DNA of 64,000 bases from Nereocystis luetkeana (Eukaryota > Sar > Phaeophyceae > Laminariales > Laminariaceae), in the NCBI GenBank assembly GCA_031213475.1, contig JARUPZ010000034.1, positions 186,001-250,000 of the forward strand, in the 5' to 3' direction. This document shows, one piece after another, positions 60,161 to 64,000 of the stretch. Position 1 is the first letter of the stretch, and each line of letters opens with the position of its first letter. The notes beneath the pieces are model-generated. The model worked only from the letters and a program-made list of their open reading frames with translations, made no database searches and was not told the DNA's origin. The translations under genes were made by a program, and so were the position numbers.

Positions 60161-61550
60161 AGCCTTAAAATTAATGATCGACTCTTCAACTCCAAAAAAC
60201 TTGTTTGCGCCTAATTCTGCTCGGGTGCTGAAGCCGACTTGGGCCACTTCTTATTATGCAGTCGGAAATCAGGATTGAAAAAGCCGGTTTCCGATCGGAG
60301 ACAGAAAATGGGGCATGCTTATGCAGTTGAAAAAGCCCCTTCTTAATCCAAGATTTTTCGATTATGATTCCCAACTGGCCAAGACAGTCGGAAAAACCGA
60401 AGATTTTTTCGATCGAACTCACCAGTCGGATTCATGGATCGGAAAGTTTAGAAATCCCCGCCGCATACTCGTACGAGTATTATACACAACTCGACATACG
60501 ACACGACCCCACACCACAGCATCGACGACGCTGGCTTGGGTGCTGTCACGTCTGCTGCTGCTTGGCGCGAGTGATACATCATATTTTACGCCCGTCACAG
60601 CACAGCACGTGACAGCACCCGATAGCCGGAGCGCACGGTATCGATGAACTTTGGGCAACTGTGCTGCGCTGGCCGTAGCTTTGGCAATTCTCGAAGCATC
60701 CAGCACCGCGATAGCCTCGAGGACGAGATGGAGGAGAACACCCCGCGTTTGAAGCTCACACGCTGCTCGAGGAAGAAGCGAGACATCAGCATTCTTCCGC
60801 GCAGCTAGCATCGAGGGTATGTGTTGTTGGGCGCAGCTGCTAAAAGATGAAGACCTCTCTGACCCCACGAGCATTTGTTGCAGCGCTACGGGCTTCAGGA
60901 GTCGCCCAGGTGGGCGACAGGGTATTCTGTGATGTACGTCGACTGACCTGACCAGTGACGCACGGAGGGTGCATCGTGTAAGGCAGCGATAAAGCCGTAG
61001 GATGGCTCGCTGTCATATCGATGTAGCTATACAATGGAGTGTCCCCGGCGGGGGAGGCCCTTGTCTGGGTCATCGAAACCCCGTATCGGCTGTAATGGTC
61101 GATACGGGTGCTCTGTGGCCCTACCTGGGGTTAGTCAATCCTACCAAAAAACGAAAGAAACAAGTCAAACCATATCCTGTTCACACACCGTGCATGAGTC
61201 TTGCCCACCACGTTTATGTCAGTTGCCCATCACGTGCATGTCAGTTAATCCCACGTCGCATTCGCTGAGCAATACCAACACTCAACTCTAGTGGCGTCTG
61301 GCCACCCCGTGGCCAGAGAGGATTTAGGAGCGAGGTACGGAGAAAATCCCCACAAGGACTCTCTCAATGAACGACAACAGCTGGCTATCGAGGTGAGACC
61401 GAGCCGATAGCGCCACCAAGAGGGATGCAACTGTAACATGGTGAACCCAGGGAGATGACAGAGAGAGGGGGAGATTTGAGCGCAAGGTCATGAGCTCTGG
61501 CGGGGAAACGAGAGATCGGTACCCAGGGAATTTGTTTGGCCCCGAGCACC
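60161..61550. other. Region without a supported gene
   Basis: A short frame at 60644-60811 (MNFGQLCCAGRSFGN, then RSIQHRDSLEDEMEEN; 55 residues) is protein-like but unrecognised. A 151-codon reverse frame overlaps it. I do not call either. Confidence 0.35.
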
Positions 61551-61730
61551 TGGGCCCGAGTTTTCTCCCGGGCGGAACGAGGACCCGAATAACTGGGCCC
61601 GAGAGTCCTCCCGGGCGGAATGAGGCCCAAGCATCGGGGCCCGAGTTTTTCCCTGGGTGGGATCAGTGTCTCTGCCCGAGCTTCTCCTGGATGGAATCTG
61701 ATGGGTGGCCAAGTATCGAGCCCCGAGTTC
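61551..61730. repeat. Minisatellite, about 43 bp, four to five units
   Basis: Units start GGGCCCGAG at 61553, 61595 and 61637, with degenerate starts near 61674 and 61719, and most contain a CTCCCGGGCGGAA-like segment. Because 43 is not a multiple of three, the long frames across it are unlikely to be maintained as protein repeats. Confidence 0.8.
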
Positions 61731-61990
61731 TGTCCGGGATGATGGGGTCTGAGGGGTACCAGCGGCGAGGGATACACGTAGAAACTACGATAGAGTACAT
61801 ATATTCGGGTAGCACTACTACTGCTGTTTATAGCAGTGACCATGCACAACGTATCAGGAAACAGTAGTCACGGCAGGTAGCCACCATCACAGACTCGCGA
61901 TAAGGCAGCACCAGAAAAGAAAAGAAGGCCACGAATCTCTCCGTCCTGACCCTCGATTTGTTTTTCGTTCCCGCGCACGCCTTGACGATT

Positions 61991-62068
61991 GTTTGCGGCC
62001 GGCCTTCGCCTCAGGTGTAACTCTCGTTTGTTTGCGGCCGTTCTTCGCCTCAGGCGTCACTCTCGATT
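61991..62068. repeat. 39-bp tandem duplication
   Basis: GTTTGCGGCCG...TTCGCCTCAGG occurs at 61991 and 62030 with a few differences. Confidence 0.85.
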
Positions 62069-64000
62069 TTTTTGTTTTCGGCCCCGCACATCTCGTCTGT
62101 GTTTTTTTGGTGCGGCCGTTTTTTTTCTTGCTGTGCGGTACTCCTCGAGCAAAAAAATGGGGGGGGTCGGCTGTATTCATTTAGACTACCATGGCAATAC
62201 GTATGCGTACGACTCTAATAATCAGCCCAACCTGAGCGACAGCAGTATTTTCGTAGTGACATGTCACATGTACCTGCTGTTGTTGAAGTATACCTCGCTG
62301 CTGGTATCGAAACAGGGAGTGCTTTCGAATATCGTTGCGGGGGGAGCGCCTTCCGTAGATGGTTCTAAGTTTGAAGTTGTACGTAGGAACCGATAACCTA
62401 CCATGCCCCGAGCACTGAGTAATAGCTGCCTGGAGCAAAAGCGCCTCAACTTGAAAATTACACAGAAAAGCCGTATCCCCGGCTACAATACCATCAGTAG
62501 TCTATACACTACGCAGTTTCACACGATGCTCAAAAAGATGAGAAGATGGTATACCAGGGTACCAGTATATTATACGACGACTTGCATTACCGTACGTACA
62601 CGACTAAGAATATGAATATTAACGATATTACATTTAATGTGGAAAAAAGACAGGGAACCATACTGCTACTGCTACGGCTGTACTCTGTACCTGCAGTTTT
62701 TTTATTTTTTTATTCCCCGAACAGGGTGAGCTCTTCATACACGGTTAAACATACAGGGGGGGTGGCTCGCAGTATGTATGCTTTTGACAACATAAAAAAA
62801 GGGCGTTTATGGGCTGTATATAATACTACACACTCCCGTAAAACTGTACCAGGTACCTGGTAGGCCGTATGGCAAAATCCTTAGGGACCATTTCGTACAT
62901 CTCTCTTCCCATCTTTTCGAGTCATGATCACGCGTTGAAAAGCGACATATCTGGATGTACCACACACACCGTATGCACACGAGTACCAGGTGTCTGGGAT
63001 TCATATGGGGCATACTACGGTGATGAAGCTGGGTAGAAATGACGAGTTTTAGTCGAAGGCCACATATCATACGTGGAGGATGTATCCACAGTATATACAG
63101 TATTCATACCACTATCAATATAACCGTTCATGGGGCTGAAGGTCGCACGGCAAAAGCTCTCTAGATCCTTGGGTCCATCGCTCCTCTTGCTTTCACAAGC
63201 GTGGAGACGTTTAACTTTGGCCCCACACATCCCTACACACGTACGGGATGAGTGTCCCCTACTACCGGAGCAAAGTAATGTTGTTGGGAAGCCGTTCAGC
63301 TGTGCAGTGTACGGCACGTTACTATTCGGGGGTAGATGAAAGCTATGTTGAAACAACTGAGGGCACACAACGAGAGTCATAGCGGGTTGTTATGGTCTCC
63401 AAGTACCCGATACGCTGGAATTCCACTTGTTTCACCCGTTCGGGTCTTCTCACCCGGTACGTTGGCATTTCACTGGCTTTCCCTGGTCTTTTGACCCGGT
63501 ACGTGGCCATAGGAAACAACCATACTCATTAGCTTTCGCGCACATAATTAGTCCGTTAACTATAAGAAAGAAGGACGGACAACCCAGGCGATGGGAATCT
63601 TTGCAAAACTATGATACCCTGGTATATATGAGGTGATCGTGTTCTTTCTATAATCCCACGTTCCATCTTGCATACTATGTTATGGGATACTCGTTATATG
63701 CATATATCCACATGTTTTCGGTGTTGCCTGCCTTGTAGGACGGGGATTCGTGTGATATGCTGTTATGTATTCACGCTGCCGATGGTGCTCTGCCTGTTGT
63801 TTCGTAAGGCTTTGAAGATACTTGTCTGGTCAATGCATGCAGGCATACTCGTTGCTCGTGCTCCGTTTGCCTGTTGCTCGTGCTCGTATGTTCGCTCGTT
63901 TTTCATGATCGCACACACATGCATGTTCGTTAATAAATGTCTGCATGCGATTGATCACATAATGTCTTCAAAACCAAATGCAACCGACAGGTAGGTGTCG
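62069..64000. other. Region without a supported gene
   Basis: No exon series seen. A short tandem repeat at 63396-63510 has units starting TCTTCTCACCCGGTACGTTG. An ACCAGGTACCTGGT palindrome lies near 62849. Confidence 0.4.

Noticed and set aside
60419-60874. 151-codon reverse frame
   Set aside because: Overlapped by equally plausible short forward frames; no domain or signal.

Overview
This is nuclear DNA of a eukaryote. It is intron-rich and packed with simple repeats and transposon debris, with no bacterial operon structure. The two genes that can be read with confidence are alpha-class carbonic anhydrases, each split into nine short exons with GT-AG introns of about 0.27-2.7 kb. With the Ty1/copia-type fossils, an APE-type LINE and abundant CTG/TTG microsatellites, this fits a stramenopile alga, most likely a brown alga. 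That assignment is an inference; no ribosomal or organellar marker is present.

Layout. 0-7.6 kb: two nearly identical copies of a 1.3-kb retroposon-like unit ending in (AAC)n, the second bounded by a 13-base target-site duplication, followed by a 1,000-bp hAT-like element filled with GGGTC repeats. 7.6-15.2 kb: an inverted pair of an 0.8-kb repeat, two foldback elements, a long TTG array, Gln-rich CTG repeats, and the first copy of a repeat family that recurs at 59.3-60.2 kb. 15.6-20 kb: a broken Ty1/copia fossil followed by a four-unit satellite of about 240 bp. 20-23 kb: unremarkable DNA ending in a (TTCGG)n array.

23.2-47.7 kb is the gene-bearing core. Carbonic anhydrase gene 1 runs forward (23180-31486) and gene 2 runs in reverse (47723-41251). 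The two are tail-to-tail paralogues with matching exon boundaries. About 9.8 kb lies between them and holds a second broken Ty1/copia fossil and no firmly supported gene. Both proteins start with a secretion signal, keep the three zinc-binding histidines and carry the cysteines of the conserved disulfide. They would act outside the plasma membrane or in the secretory system, interconverting CO2 and bicarbonate, a usual role in algal inorganic-carbon uptake. Gene 2 has lost the proton-shuttle histidine, has a lengthened exon 8 and has an unresolved exon 1/2 junction.

48-64 kb: a decayed LINE with endonuclease and reverse transcriptase, a second diverged LINE 3' end, scattered copies of a further repeat, a 101-bp foldback element, a possible small secreted protein gene, a tRNA-like SINE head and several minisatellites.
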